Source: Parapontixanthobacter aurantiacus
GTDB lineage: Bacteria > Pseudomonadota > Alphaproteobacteria > Sphingomonadales > Sphingomonadaceae
Reading direction: 5' to 3'
NCBI RefSeq assembly: GCF_009827635.1
Contig: NZ_WTYW01000001.1
Coordinates: 762,001 to 826,000, forward strand
DNA length: 64,000 bases
The notes beneath the pieces were generated by a model that saw only the letters and a list, made by a program, of their open reading frames with translations, was not told the DNA's origin and ran no database searches. The translations under genes were made by a program, and so were the position numbers. Below are positions 27,808 through 36,553 of this stretch, in pieces. Each line of letters begins with the position of its first letter. Position 1 is the first letter of the stretch.

Positions 27808-29613
27808 ATGCTGCTGCCTGGTCTCCCATCGTTCCATGCTCTTGCGGCGATGATCCTGACGATCGCCATGTTCATCGGGTTTGCACGCGGTAAGCTATCC
27901 GTCGAAATCGTATCGCTCATGACGATCGCGGTCATCGCGGTCGGGCTATACTTCTTTCCGCTTGAGGGGATGGGCCCCGCGGATGGCCTCCAACTCGCCT
28001 TTTCCGGTTTCGGTCACTACGCGCTGATCACCATCTGTGCGCTCATGATCATGGGCCGCGGACTGGTCGTGACCGGTGCGCTCGAGCCGGCAGCAAGGTT
28101 TCTGGAGCGCGTCTTCAAGATTAACCTGCAACTCGGCTTGCTGGTCTCGCTTATCATCGCGTTCACCCTGTCCATGGGCGTCAACGACACCCCGGTGCTG
28201 GTCCTGCTACTGCCAATTTTCGTAAGCCTCGCTGCACGCGGCGCAATGCCGGCATCCAAGACGCTCATTCCGCTCAATGCTGCCGTGCTGATCGGCGGGA
28301 TGGCGACGACTATCGGCACCTCGACGAACATTCTCGTAGTCTCCATCGCCCGCGACCTCGGAATGCCGTCGATGCCGGTATTCCACTTCACACCCATCGT
28401 TCTCTTCGCCTCGATGTTCGCGCTTCCCTACCTGTGGCTGGTGATGCCGCGGCTCCTCAAAGACAACCGCGTCGATGTGAGCGGTCAGCAGCGACGCTTC
28501 CACGCGCGGCTCCGCGTCGGCGATGACGGGTTTCTCGAAGGTAAGCAGATGGACGAGATACTGGCCCGCTTGCCGAAGGAGATTGAGTTCCACAACGCGC
28601 CGAAGGGCGAGATACAGGCGCTCGACCGGCTGCATGTTTCCGGTCCCCACGAAGCCATCGAAGCCGCCTCGCGCGAATTGCGCGGCGAGGTTGCGCCGTC
28701 CTGGGTGCTCGACCGCATCAAGCGTCAGGCCAATGCGCTCGGGCAAGACATTTCGGTGGTCGAAATGACCGTCACCGGGGACTCGCGCCTTATCTCGCGA
28801 ACCCTTCCAACGTCAGGCATCGCCGACCTTTATGGCGTTGCCGTTCTCGGCATCCATCGCCCCAACCGGTTGATCGGGCAGAAAGACGAATACAGCGATG
28901 GTGGCGACATGCGGATCGGGGAGGGCGACGTCCTCCTGGTCATGGGGTTGCCGGAGAACCTCTCGGAATTCGCGCGTTCGGACAGTCTTTTGATACTGGA
29001 AGGCGTGCGGGAACTACCGCGGCGTTCCAAGGCAGTGCTGTCAGCCGTCATCATGACGGGTTCCGTGGGCACGGCTTCGATCGGATTGCTGCCAATCGCT
29101 ATATCCGCGCTGGCCGGCGCGATCCTCATGTTCGTGACCGGCTGCGTGAAGTTCGATCGCGTCGGACGGGCCCTTTCGGCAAAGGTCATCGTGCTGGTGG
29201 CCGCCAGCATCGCGATCGGTCGCATTATCCTCGAAAGCGGAGCTGCGGGGTGGCTGGGGCAGGTCTTGTCGATCGGCCTGCAATTTCTGTCGCCCGCAGC
29301 GGTTCTCGCCTGCATCATGCTGTTCGTCACGCTCCTGACGAACTTCGCCTCGAACGCGACAGCTGCAACTGTCGGAACGCCGATCGCTTTCAACATCGCC
29401 TCGCAACTCGGCCTTCCGCCCGAACCGCTGATCTTGGCCGTGCTGTTCGGCTGCAACCTTTGCTATGCGACACCGATCGCCTATCAGACGAACATGCTGA
29501 TTATGGCCGAGGGAAGCTACGAGTTCAAAGACTACATCCGTACCGGCGTCCCGCTCGTCGTGCTGATGGTTGCCGTGCTGTCCTTTGCACTCGTCACGAC
29601 ATACGAAATGTAG
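27808..29613 (+). CDS. SLC13-type permease with TrkA-C (RCK_C) regulatory domains
   Basis: A 601-residue membrane transporter of the ion-transporter/DASS superfamily. The N-terminal half has about five helices and the motif MGVNDTPVLVLLLPI followed by GGMATTIGTSTNILV, the SNT-type substrate/sodium-binding hairpin. A central cytosolic part (about 225-400) contains two RCK_C-like modules. The second membrane half repeats the motif as TNFASNATAATVGTPIA. Possible substrates are dicarboxylates, sulfate or other anions. The M20 amidohydrolase that starts 15 bases later suggests uptake of an organic anion linked to a hydrolysed conjugate, but this is inference. Confidence 0.85.
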   Translation: MLLPGLPSFHALAAMILTIAMFIGFARGKLSVEIVSLMTIAVIAVGLYFFPLEGMGPADGLQLAFSGFGHYALITICALMIMGRGLVVTGALEPAARFLERVFKINLQLGLLVSLIIAFTLSMGVNDTPVLVLLLPIFVSLAARGAMPASKTLIPLNAAVLIGGMATTIGTSTNILVVSIARDLGMPSMPVFHFTPIVLFASMFALPYLWLVMPRLLKDNRVDVSGQQRRFHARLRVGDDGFLEGKQMDEILARLPKEIEFHNAPKGEIQALDRLHVSGPHEAIEAASRELRGEVAPSWVLDRIKRQANALGQDISVVEMTVTGDSRLISRTLPTSGIADLYGVAVLGIHRPNRLIGQKDEYSDGGDMRIGEGDVLLVMGLPENLSEFARSDSLLILEGVRELPRRSKAVLSAVIMTGSVGTASIGLLPIAISALAGAILMFVTGCVKFDRVGRALSAKVIVLVAASIAIGRIILESGAAGWLGQVLSIGLQFLSPAAVLACIMLFVTLLTNFASNATAATVGTPIAFNIASQLGLPPEPLILAVLFGCNLCYATPIAYQTNMLIMAEGSYEFKDYIRTGVPLVVLMVAVLSFALVTTYEM

Positions 29614-29628
29614 GAAGGGATTTCGCCG

Positions 29629-30960
29629 ATGTTCTCGAAAACGGTTCTGACATTGCTCGGTTCGGTCGCCCTTGCCGCACCGCTTCAGGCGAACGAATTG
29701 CGCGAGGCGGTGGCTGACGACATGCCCGCCTTGATGGAGCTCTATCGCGACCTTCACGCAAACCCCGAACTGAGCATGCAGGAGTTCGAAACATCGGCCA
29801 AACTGGCTGATCGCATGCGAGCGATGGGCTTCGAAGTGACCGAGAAAGTGGGCAAGACCGGCGTAGTCTCCGTACTGAAAAACGGCGAAGGACCAACCGT
29901 GATGCTGCGCGCCGACATGGACGGTCTGCCGGTGACGGAACAGACAGGTCTGCCTTTTGCCTCGACGAAGCGAGGCACGCCCGTCTCCGGGGTCGAAAGC
30001 GGGATCATGCACGCCTGCGGACATGATACGCACATGACCGCATTTATCGGCACGGCGCAGCAACTGGTCGAACGCAAGGACGACTGGTCCGGGACGCTGG
30101 TGATGATTCTCCAACCCGCCGAGGAGACTGGCGAAGGAGCGAAGGCCATGCTCGAAGACGGGCTCTATACGCGTTTTCCGAAACCCGATTACGCGATCGC
30201 CTTTCACGACGCGGCGCAGTTTCCTGCGGGAATGATCGGATACTCGCCAGGCTATGCTCTTGCCAATGTCGATAGCGTCGACATTCTCGTGAAAGGCGTC
30301 GGCGGCCACGGGGCCTATCCCCATACGACGAAGGACCCCATCGTTCTCGGCAGCGCCATCGTCATGAAGCTGCAGACATTGGTCAGCCGCGAGAGTTCGC
30401 CGCTGGACCCTGCCGTGGTCACGGTCGGGAGCTTTAACGCCGGAACGAAGCACAATATCATTTCCGACGAGGCGAAACTGCAATTGACGGTCCGCTCCTA
30501 CAGCGATGAAAGCCGCGAACTGCTGCGGAACGGAATTGCCCGTATTGCTGAGGGTGAAGCAATCGCTGCCGGTATGCCGGAGGATCGGATGCCGCTGGTA
30601 ACGTTTCGCGATGACGAATTCACGCCGTCCACCTTCAACAGCGTCGATTTCACCGAAGAAATGATGGCCAAAATGAGGGCAAATTTCGGCGAAGAGCGCG
30701 TCATGCAGGTTCCCTCCGTCATGGGTGGCGAGGATTTCGGTCGTTTCAGGCGCGAAGACCCCGACGCCATCGAATCGCTGATCTTCTGGGTCGGTGGTGT
30801 TCCCGAAGATCGGTTCGCCGCGGCGCAAAGAGGCGAAGCGCAACTGCCTTCGCTGCACTCACCGTTCTGGGCACCGGACGCGGAGAAAGTGATTTCAACC
30901 GCAGCCGAAGCGATGACACGCATGACGCTCGACATCATGACGCCCGCAAACGGAGGCTGA
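29629..30960 (+). CDS. periplasmic M20-family amidohydrolase
   Basis: A 443-residue dinuclear-metal hydrolase of the M20D (aminoacylase/IAA-amino-acid hydrolase-like) group. It begins with a signal peptide (MFSKTVLTLLGSVALAAPLQA). Metal ligands are recognisable: LRADMDGLPV, HACGHDTHM, QPAEETGEGA, the dimerisation domain VGGHGAYPHTTKDP and the late VMGGEDFGRF. Export to the periplasm is unusual for classical aminoacylases but common in sphingomonads. Likely co-transcribed with the SLC13-type permease. Substrate unknown. Confidence 0.9.
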   Translation: MFSKTVLTLLGSVALAAPLQANELREAVADDMPALMELYRDLHANPELSMQEFETSAKLADRMRAMGFEVTEKVGKTGVVSVLKNGEGPTVMLRADMDGLPVTEQTGLPFASTKRGTPVSGVESGIMHACGHDTHMTAFIGTAQQLVERKDDWSGTLVMILQPAEETGEGAKAMLEDGLYTRFPKPDYAIAFHDAAQFPAGMIGYSPGYALANVDSVDILVKGVGGHGAYPHTTKDPIVLGSAIVMKLQTLVSRESSPLDPAVVTVGSFNAGTKHNIISDEAKLQLTVRSYSDESRELLRNGIARIAEGEAIAAGMPEDRMPLVTFRDDEFTPSTFNSVDFTEEMMAKMRANFGEERVMQVPSVMGGEDFGRFRREDPDAIESLIFWVGGVPEDRFAAAQRGEAQLPSLHSPFWAPDAEKVISTAAEAMTRMTLDIMTPANGG

Positions 30961-30968
30961 AAAGAAAA

Positions 30969-30998
30969 TGGCCGCGGCAGTCAAACTGCTCGCGGCCA
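30969..30998 (-). terminator. intrinsic terminator, mainly for the aceA transcript
   Basis: A stem of 8 plus 4 bp (TGGCCGCG-GCAG with CTGC-T-CGCGGCCA) around TCAAA. Read on the minus strand the hairpin is followed by TTTTCTTTT, giving a good terminator for the aceA/small-ORF message; on the plus strand it follows the amidohydrolase stop and may act in both directions. Confidence 0.75.
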
Positions 30999-31022
30999 GT
31001 CATCCTCTCCAAAAGGAATGCG

Positions 31023-31196
31023 TTAAGTATAATTACCTAGACGGTGATGCAAAGCATTAATTTTAGCCAGCTGCTCGCGATCGTCGATCGTTCGTGCATG
31101 GCTGGTCAAGGCTTCACGCAACAATCGGAAATCCGATGTCGAAAGCAGGGCGCGGGCACGCCCCGGTTCCGGCTTTTTCGTTTCTTCCTCGCTCAT
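31023..31196 (-). CDS. 57-residue protein downstream of aceA
   Basis: A short ORF: start ATG at 31196 with AGGAA 6 bases upstream, stop TAA at 31023. It reads MSEEETKKPEPGRARALLST and continues with a helical segment (LLREALTSHARTIDDREQLAKINALHHRL) to NYT. It is charged, soluble and lacks a signal or membrane segment. It begins 22 bases after the aceA stop and ends before the shared terminator, so it is almost certainly the second gene of the aceA operon. I do not recognise a family; the compact operon position, ribosome site and coding-like composition argue that it is real. Confidence 0.68.
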   Translation of the reverse strand: MSEEETKKPEPGRARALLSTSDFRLLREALTSHARTIDDREQLAKINALHHRLGNYT

Positions 31197-31218
31197 CGTC
31201 ATTTCCTCTCTGACTTCG

Positions 31219-32817
31219 TTATCCGGCGGCGAACTGGTTCATCGTATTATGAGCGCCGCCCGCCTTCAAGGCCGCATCGCCGGCGAAGCTTTCCTTGTGG
31301 TCGTCGCCAATATCCGAGCCAGCCATGTTCTGGTGCTTGACGCAAGCGATGCCTTCGCGAATTTCCTTTCGCTGCACGCCCTTGACGTAGCCCAGCATAC
31401 CGGCCTCGCCAAAATATTCCTTGGCGAGATTGTCGGTGCTGAGTGCCGCCGTGTGATAGGTCGGCAAAGTGATGAGATGATGGAAAATTCCGGCCTGCGC
31501 CGCCGCATCCTTCTGGAAGGTCCGGATACGCTCGTCGGCTTCGGCTGCTAGTTCCGTGTCGTCGTATTTCTCGTTCATCAGACGCTCGCGCTCGTAATTG
31601 CTGACATCGCGGCCTTCTTCCTGCCATGCATCGTAAACCTGCTGGCGAAAATTCAGCGTCCAATTGAAGCTCGGCGAATTATTGTAGACGAGTTTTGCAT
31701 TAGGGACGACTTCGCGAATGCGGTCGACCATGCCACCGATTTGACCGATATGCGGCTTCTCGGTTTCGATCCACAAGAGGTCGGCGCCGTTCTGCAGGGA
31801 TGTGATGCAGTCGAGGACGCAGCGGTCTTCACCGGTTCCCGGGCGGAACTGATAAAGGTTTGATGGCAGGCGCTTGGGTCGCAACAGTTTGCCCTCGCGA
31901 CTGATGAAGACCTCTCCGTTCTTGACGTCGGCCGCGTCAACTTCATCGCAATCAAGAAAAGAATTGTACTGGTCGCCCAGGTCGCCGGCCTCTTCGACAT
32001 AGGCGATCTGCTTCGTCAGTCCCGCGCCGAGCGAATCGGTCCGAGCAACGATAACCCCGTCTTCGACGCCCAGTTCCAGGAAAGCGTAGCGAATTGCCCG
32101 GATCTTCTGCAAAAAGTCCTCGTGCGGAACCGTTACCTTGCCGTCCTGGTGGCCGCACTGCTTCTCATCGGAGACCTGATTCTCGATCTGGAGCGCGCAG
32201 GCGCCTGCTTCAATCATCTTCTTCGCGAGCAGGTATGTCGCTTCCGCATTGCCGAAGCCGGCATCGATATCGGCAATAATCGGAACGACATGCGTTTCGT
32301 AATTGTCGATAGCGTTTTCGATCCGCTTGGCTTCCATTTCGTCGCCCTTCTCCCGTGCGGCGTCGAGATCACGGAACATACCTCCAAGCTCGCGGGCGTC
32401 AGCTTGCTTGAGGAAGGTGTAGAGCTCACCGATCAGGCTCGGAACGCTCGTTTTCTCATGCATCGATTGGTCGGGCAGGGGGCCGAACTCGCTGCGCAAG
32501 GCCGCGACCATCCAGCCAGAAAGGTAGAGGTAACGGCGCTCGGTCGATCCGAAATGCTTCTTGATGCTGATCAGCTTCTGTTGGCCGATGAACCCGTGCC
32601 AGCATCCTAGCGACTGAGTGTATTGCGCCGGATCGGCATCGTATGCCGCCATGTCCTCGCGCATGATCTTCGCGGTGTAGCGCGCGATGTCGAGCCCGGT
32701 ACGAAAACGGTTTTGCAACTGCATCCGTGCAGCCGCTTCCGCATCGATTGCGCTCCAGGAACTGCCCTCCTTGGAGATCAGGCTTTCGAGATGGCTTGCT
32801 GTGTTTTGGTAGGTCAT
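31219..32817 (-). CDS. aceA: isocitrate lyase (large, about 530-residue form)
   Basis: A 532-residue isocitrate lyase that splits isocitrate to succinate and glyoxylate in the glyoxylate shunt. Catalytic region DEKQCGHQDGK contains the active-site Cys in KQCGH, the variant of KKCGH used by the longer AceA isoforms. Other features: PIIADIDAGFGN, ALQIENQ, VARTDSLGA and LVYNNSPSFNW. GAGGGAA precedes the ATG by 5 bases. Malate synthase is not in the window. It is divergent from the ScfR-type regulator gene, with 156 bp between the starts. Confidence 0.95.
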   Translation of the reverse strand: MTYQNTASHLESLISKEGSSWSAIDAEAAARMQLQNRFRTGLDIARYTAKIMREDMAAYDADPAQYTQSLGCWHGFIGQQKLISIKKHFGSTERRYLYLSGWMVAALRSEFGPLPDQSMHEKTSVPSLIGELYTFLKQADARELGGMFRDLDAAREKGDEMEAKRIENAIDNYETHVVPIIADIDAGFGNAEATYLLAKKMIEAGACALQIENQVSDEKQCGHQDGKVTVPHEDFLQKIRAIRYAFLELGVEDGVIVARTDSLGAGLTKQIAYVEEAGDLGDQYNSFLDCDEVDAADVKNGEVFISREGKLLRPKRLPSNLYQFRPGTGEDRCVLDCITSLQNGADLLWIETEKPHIGQIGGMVDRIREVVPNAKLVYNNSPSFNWTLNFRQQVYDAWQEEGRDVSNYERERLMNEKYDDTELAAEADERIRTFQKDAAAQAGIFHHLITLPTYHTAALSTDNLAKEYFGEAGMLGYVKGVQRKEIREGIACVKHQNMAGSDIGDDHKESFAGDAALKAGGAHNTMNQFAAG

Positions 32818-32893
32818 AGTGTTCCCTCAAGAATCTTAGTGACTGGGTTGACCGTTGCTTAATCTGCCGGGGTGTCAGAACCGAAGGAAATTT

Positions 32894-32931
32894 ACATAAA
32901 AGCTGTGCTAACTATGGTTCAAACGATAGTT
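32894..32931 (-). promoter_or_regulatory. aceA promoter with overlapping palindrome
   Basis: On the minus strand TTGAAC (32917-32922), a 17-base spacer and TTATGT (32894-32899) form a promoter about 75 bases before aceA. A perfect inverted repeat AACTAT-N10-ATAGTT (32910-32931) covers the -35 box and is a candidate operator for the divergent regulator. Confidence 0.5.
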
Positions 32932-32973
32932 TTCTTGTAAGTCTGTAAATATCTTGACACTATCAGGTTCGTT

Positions 32974-34329
32974 ATGAGCACGCAGCCTATTTATGCTGGC
33001 CACGCCTTGCGAAGATTGAGGCGCAAGGCGAACCTTACGCAAGCTGCCATGGCTTCGCGTCTCGACATTTCCGCGAGCTACCTGAATCTGCTCGAGCGGA
33101 ACCAGAGGCCGTTGTCTGCGCGGGTAATGATGCAATTGGTAGGCGGCTTCGACTTCGACCCGAAGCAGCTGAGCGCGGATGAGACTGTCGGCGGCATCGA
33201 CGGTCTGTCGCGGCGTCTTGCGGACGAACGGTTCACCGATCTGTCGCTTGATCGTGAAGATATAGACGAGTTGCTCGCGGTCGCTCCCCAATTCGCAAGC
33301 GCCTTCGCGCGGCTTTATGACACGGCGAGCATGAGAGACACTTCAATTACGGACCCGCTGACGGCATGCCGGAAAGAGATCGAACGCTGGCAAAATTATT
33401 TCGGAAATATCGACGAAGCGGCAGAACGCTTGGCGGACGAGCTTCGGCTTTCGCGCGCCGATGTCGGGGCAGCCATTGCCGAGCGGCTGCGCGAGCGTCA
33501 TCAGTTATCGGTTCGTATTCTTCCCGATGAAGTCATGCTGGGCAAGCGGCGGAGGCTCGATCTGCACGCACGCCAGGTTCAACTATCCGAAATGCACAGT
33601 GTCTATTCGCGCAATTTCTCGCTCGCCGCGCAGCTAGCCGAGCTGGAATTACGACAATTGCTGGCCGAAGCGAGAAGCGGTTTCGATGCCGACGACACAA
33701 GCGCAGCGGATCTGTTTGCGCGCTACCTCGTTTCATACGCCGCGGCGGCAATTCTGATGCCCTACAGCCGCTTTCTACGCGCCTGTCGCCAGACGAATTA
33801 CGACCTCGCTATTCTTCCGCGTCGTTTCAGCGTCAATTTTGAGCAGCTCTCCCACCGCTTGACGACCCTGCAGCGCGTTGGGGATCGCGGTTTGCCCTTT
33901 TTTCTGATTAGGGTCGATCGAGCCGGTCAGATATCGAAGCAACTTCTCGGGGCCAGTGGAGCGGCAATGTTCGAAAGCGGTCAGCTATGTCCGCTCTGGC
34001 GCGTATTCGACAGCTTCGCAGGCATTGCCGGAATGCACCGACATCTCGTTACCTTTGCCGATACTAAACAAGGTAGCTGGTTTTCCGTGGCGCAATCTGT
34101 CGAGCGCGCGGAGGGTAGCGGCATCGGCCAGTTTGCAATCTTGCTTGGCATTAAGTCTGATTATGCCGATGAACTGGCGCAGTCGCGCGGGTTCATGCTT
34201 GCTCCTGAAAGTGCTGAACCGATCGGGCCGGGCTGCCGGTATTGCTTTAGACGAAATTGCGCGCAGCGAGCATTTCCGCCGCAGGGGAGCACAATTGAAT
34301 GGAGCGAGGGACGGCGCACTTCCATTTAG
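32974..34329 (+). CDS. ScfR/RamB-type short-chain fatty-acid metabolism regulator
   Basis: A 451-residue transcription factor. N-terminal XRE helix-turn-helix (about 8-65: LRRLRRKANLTQAAMASRLDISASYLNLLERNQRP), then a helical linker, an IrrE/DUF955-like central part (about 200-270) and a C-terminal DUF2083 domain with Cys pairs near the end (GPGCRYCFRRNCAQR). This architecture is that of RamB of Corynebacterium and ScfR of alphaproteobacteria, which control the glyoxylate shunt and acetate or propionate metabolism. Its divergent position to aceA fits that job. The central domain lacks a clear HExxH, as usual for this group. Confidence 0.88.
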   Translation: MSTQPIYAGHALRRLRRKANLTQAAMASRLDISASYLNLLERNQRPLSARVMMQLVGGFDFDPKQLSADETVGGIDGLSRRLADERFTDLSLDREDIDELLAVAPQFASAFARLYDTASMRDTSITDPLTACRKEIERWQNYFGNIDEAAERLADELRLSRADVGAAIAERLRERHQLSVRILPDEVMLGKRRRLDLHARQVQLSEMHSVYSRNFSLAAQLAELELRQLLAEARSGFDADDTSAADLFARYLVSYAAAAILMPYSRFLRACRQTNYDLAILPRRFSVNFEQLSHRLTTLQRVGDRGLPFFLIRVDRAGQISKQLLGASGAAMFESGQLCPLWRVFDSFAGIAGMHRHLVTFADTKQGSWFSVAQSVERAEGSGIGQFAILLGIKSDYADELAQSRGFMLAPESAEPIGPGCRYCFRRNCAQRAFPPQGSTIEWSEGRRTSI

Positions 34330-34462
34330 ACAAGAAGCCCCGTTCGGTTACAGCAAATTTACCAAATTTTTCTAGGTGTTCGCAGGATGTTGTGACCGGG
34401 CGGGCAATTTTGGTGTCGATGCAAATTTTGATCTCTGTCACCTCTCATGTGAGCGTCGCGTG

Positions 34463-36553
34463 ATGCAGGCGGATCTTTCACAAATCGCTGATGCTGCCTT
34501 CCTGATGGGGCAGTTGCTCGCGGCAGCAGCGTCGTTCTTTTGCGCCATTTGGTTGTTTCGCACGGGTGATCGGGCGCGACGAGACCGCATGCTGTCGGTT
34601 GCCGCGCTCATCTCGGTCGGAATATGGTGCATCGCGCTCGTCGGGTCAGGTTACGACAGCATATTTTCCGAGCTTGCGTCTGTTTGCCGTAATCTTTTCT
34701 GGATTAGCCTAATTTTCGTTCTTTTCCGGTCGCTTATGGGCGATACGCTGTTCCGGCAGGTCAAATGGCTGAACCTCGTACTTCTGGCGGCTGAAGCCGT
34801 TCAGCTCCTCCTTGTTGCGGCTTCGATTGCCTTGTCCGATAACGAAGAGGCGCGTCAGTTGATCGATGATGCCTCGATCCTCCTACGTATGCTCGTTAGC
34901 GTAGGAGCCTTGATCCTCACCCATAATCTCTTCGTAGAAGCAAACCAACGAAGATCCGTTCTGCGTTGGGCTGCTGTCGCCATGGCGAGCTTCTGGGGCA
35001 TCGAACTGGGTGCCTATGTCGGGCTTTTCGCGCTCGATCCATCGGAAGACGGATTATGGTCGGCAATTCATTACGGGCGAAGCATCGGGCCGATCTTCTT
35101 TGCAGTCCCTTTGTGTGTCGCAGCCAAAGCTGCAAACGCGCAAATACGCATCGCTCCGTCCCGTTCGGTCACTTTCAGAAGCCTGTCGGTGCTTTTGATC
35201 GCGGCGTATGCCGTTGCGGTCGGCACGCTTGCGCGTTCGTTCGGCGAGGCGTCCACGGGGATCGACCAGTGGATCGTATCCTTCTTGCTGGTAGCGACGC
35301 TGGTTACCGGATTTCTCTGGCTTCCAAGCAAGCAGTTTCGCGAAGGCGCGAGGGAGTTGGCGGCCCGACATTTGTTCAAGCATCGTTACGATTTTCGTCG
35401 TTCCTGGCTCCAATTTTCTGAAACCATTGGACAGCGAACCGGTCGCGTGGAAAATATCGAAGCACGGTGCCTCAGGACAATGTGCGACCTGTTAGAAACG
35501 AGTGGAGGACATCTTTTCACGGTCGATGATGTCGATGGCTTTCAGCACGGAGCGAGTTACCCTCTCTCAAAACCTGACCTGCATATCTCGCGGCTTCCCA
35601 CGCCAATCGCCCATAAGTTGACGCTAAATAGGCAAATCGTTGCGATCGATGGCGGTCTTGAGGAAGAGAAGGCCGAGCTCCATGAATGGCTTGGCGACGT
35701 CGCAAAATGGTGGGCCTTGGTGCCCATGTTTCACTTCAATAAACTCGTGGGGGTTGCCCTTCTGCAAGCGCCGTCATTCAGACGAAAGCTCGATTGGGAA
35801 GACATCGAACTCATGCAGGTTCTAGGCTCTCAAATCGGCAGTTACCTAGCCGAACATAGCGCGCAGAAAAGTCTGATGGATGCCGAGAAGTTCGACGAGT
35901 TTAACAAGCGAATGGCTTTTCTGATGCACGACATAAAGAACCTGTCGAGCCAACTGTCCCTCCTCGTGCGAAACGCGGCAACACATCTCGATAACCCGGA
36001 ATTTCGTGCTGATATGTTGACGACGCTCGAGAATAGCAGTCGCAAGATGCGCGGGCTCGTCTCCAAGCTCGGTAATTACGACGATATGGGTGAAGAGGCG
36101 TCCAGGACTATAAATTTGGAGGATTCATTAAGAGCGCTGGTCCGCAAACTGGGGACGCAAGACAGTATCAGGGTCGGAATGACCGAATCATGCTATGTCG
36201 AGGTCTTCCCGGACAAACTCGTGCAAGCTTTGTCTCACCTGATGCAAAACGCACTGGATGCTACCGAGAACCCGACACCGGTGGTCGTCGATTGCAAGTT
36301 GGTCGATGGGCAGGTGCAGGTGACGATTGCCGATAGCGGTTGTGGAATGTCGCCGGAGTTCGTTCGAAACGACCTCTTCAAGCCGTTTGTTTCGACCAAA
36401 ACGAATGGATTTGGCATTGGAGCGTTTGAAGCCCGAAAGCTTATCCGGGAATGCGGAGGCGAGATCGCCGTCGTCTCTGAGAAAGGTATCGGGACAATCG
36501 CCACAGTGATCCTGCCTGCTGTCGGCGCTAACAAGATAACGAAGGTTGCTTAG
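34463..36553 (+). CDS. prsK: PEP-CTERM/XrtA-system sensor histidine kinase PrsK
   Basis: A 696-residue membrane kinase. The first 300 residues hold about eight to nine transmembrane helices, followed by a GAF-like domain (about 320-470) and a transmitter with the phospho-acceptor His489 in FLMHDIKNLSSQ, the N-box LMQNALDAT, the G1 box DSGCGM and the G2 box NGFGIGAFEA. The multi-TM plus GAF plus HDIKN layout is that of PrsK of exosortase (XrtA)/EPS systems. I chose the ATG at 34463, which gives the usual length; the frame continues to 34376 without TM features. It ends directly at the start of prsR. No exosortase or EPS genes lie in this window. Confidence 0.85.
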   Translation: MQADLSQIADAAFLMGQLLAAAASFFCAIWLFRTGDRARRDRMLSVAALISVGIWCIALVGSGYDSIFSELASVCRNLFWISLIFVLFRSLMGDTLFRQVKWLNLVLLAAEAVQLLLVAASIALSDNEEARQLIDDASILLRMLVSVGALILTHNLFVEANQRRSVLRWAAVAMASFWGIELGAYVGLFALDPSEDGLWSAIHYGRSIGPIFFAVPLCVAAKAANAQIRIAPSRSVTFRSLSVLLIAAYAVAVGTLARSFGEASTGIDQWIVSFLLVATLVTGFLWLPSKQFREGARELAARHLFKHRYDFRRSWLQFSETIGQRTGRVENIEARCLRTMCDLLETSGGHLFTVDDVDGFQHGASYPLSKPDLHISRLPTPIAHKLTLNRQIVAIDGGLEEEKAELHEWLGDVAKWWALVPMFHFNKLVGVALLQAPSFRRKLDWEDIELMQVLGSQIGSYLAEHSAQKSLMDAEKFDEFNKRMAFLMHDIKNLSSQLSLLVRNAATHLDNPEFRADMLTTLENSSRKMRGLVSKLGNYDDMGEEASRTINLEDSLRALVRKLGTQDSIRVGMTESCYVEVFPDKLVQALSHLMQNALDATENPTPVVVDCKLVDGQVQVTIADSGCGMSPEFVRNDLFKPFVSTKTNGFGIGAFEARKLIRECGGEIAVVSEKGIGTIATVILPAVGANKITKVA

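Noticed and set aside
29041-30858. 605-residue minus-strand open frame
   Set aside because: Antisense to the SLC13 permease and M20 amidohydrolase, both with clear motifs; its translation is rich in His, Arg and Gly without any domain and it has no ribosome site.
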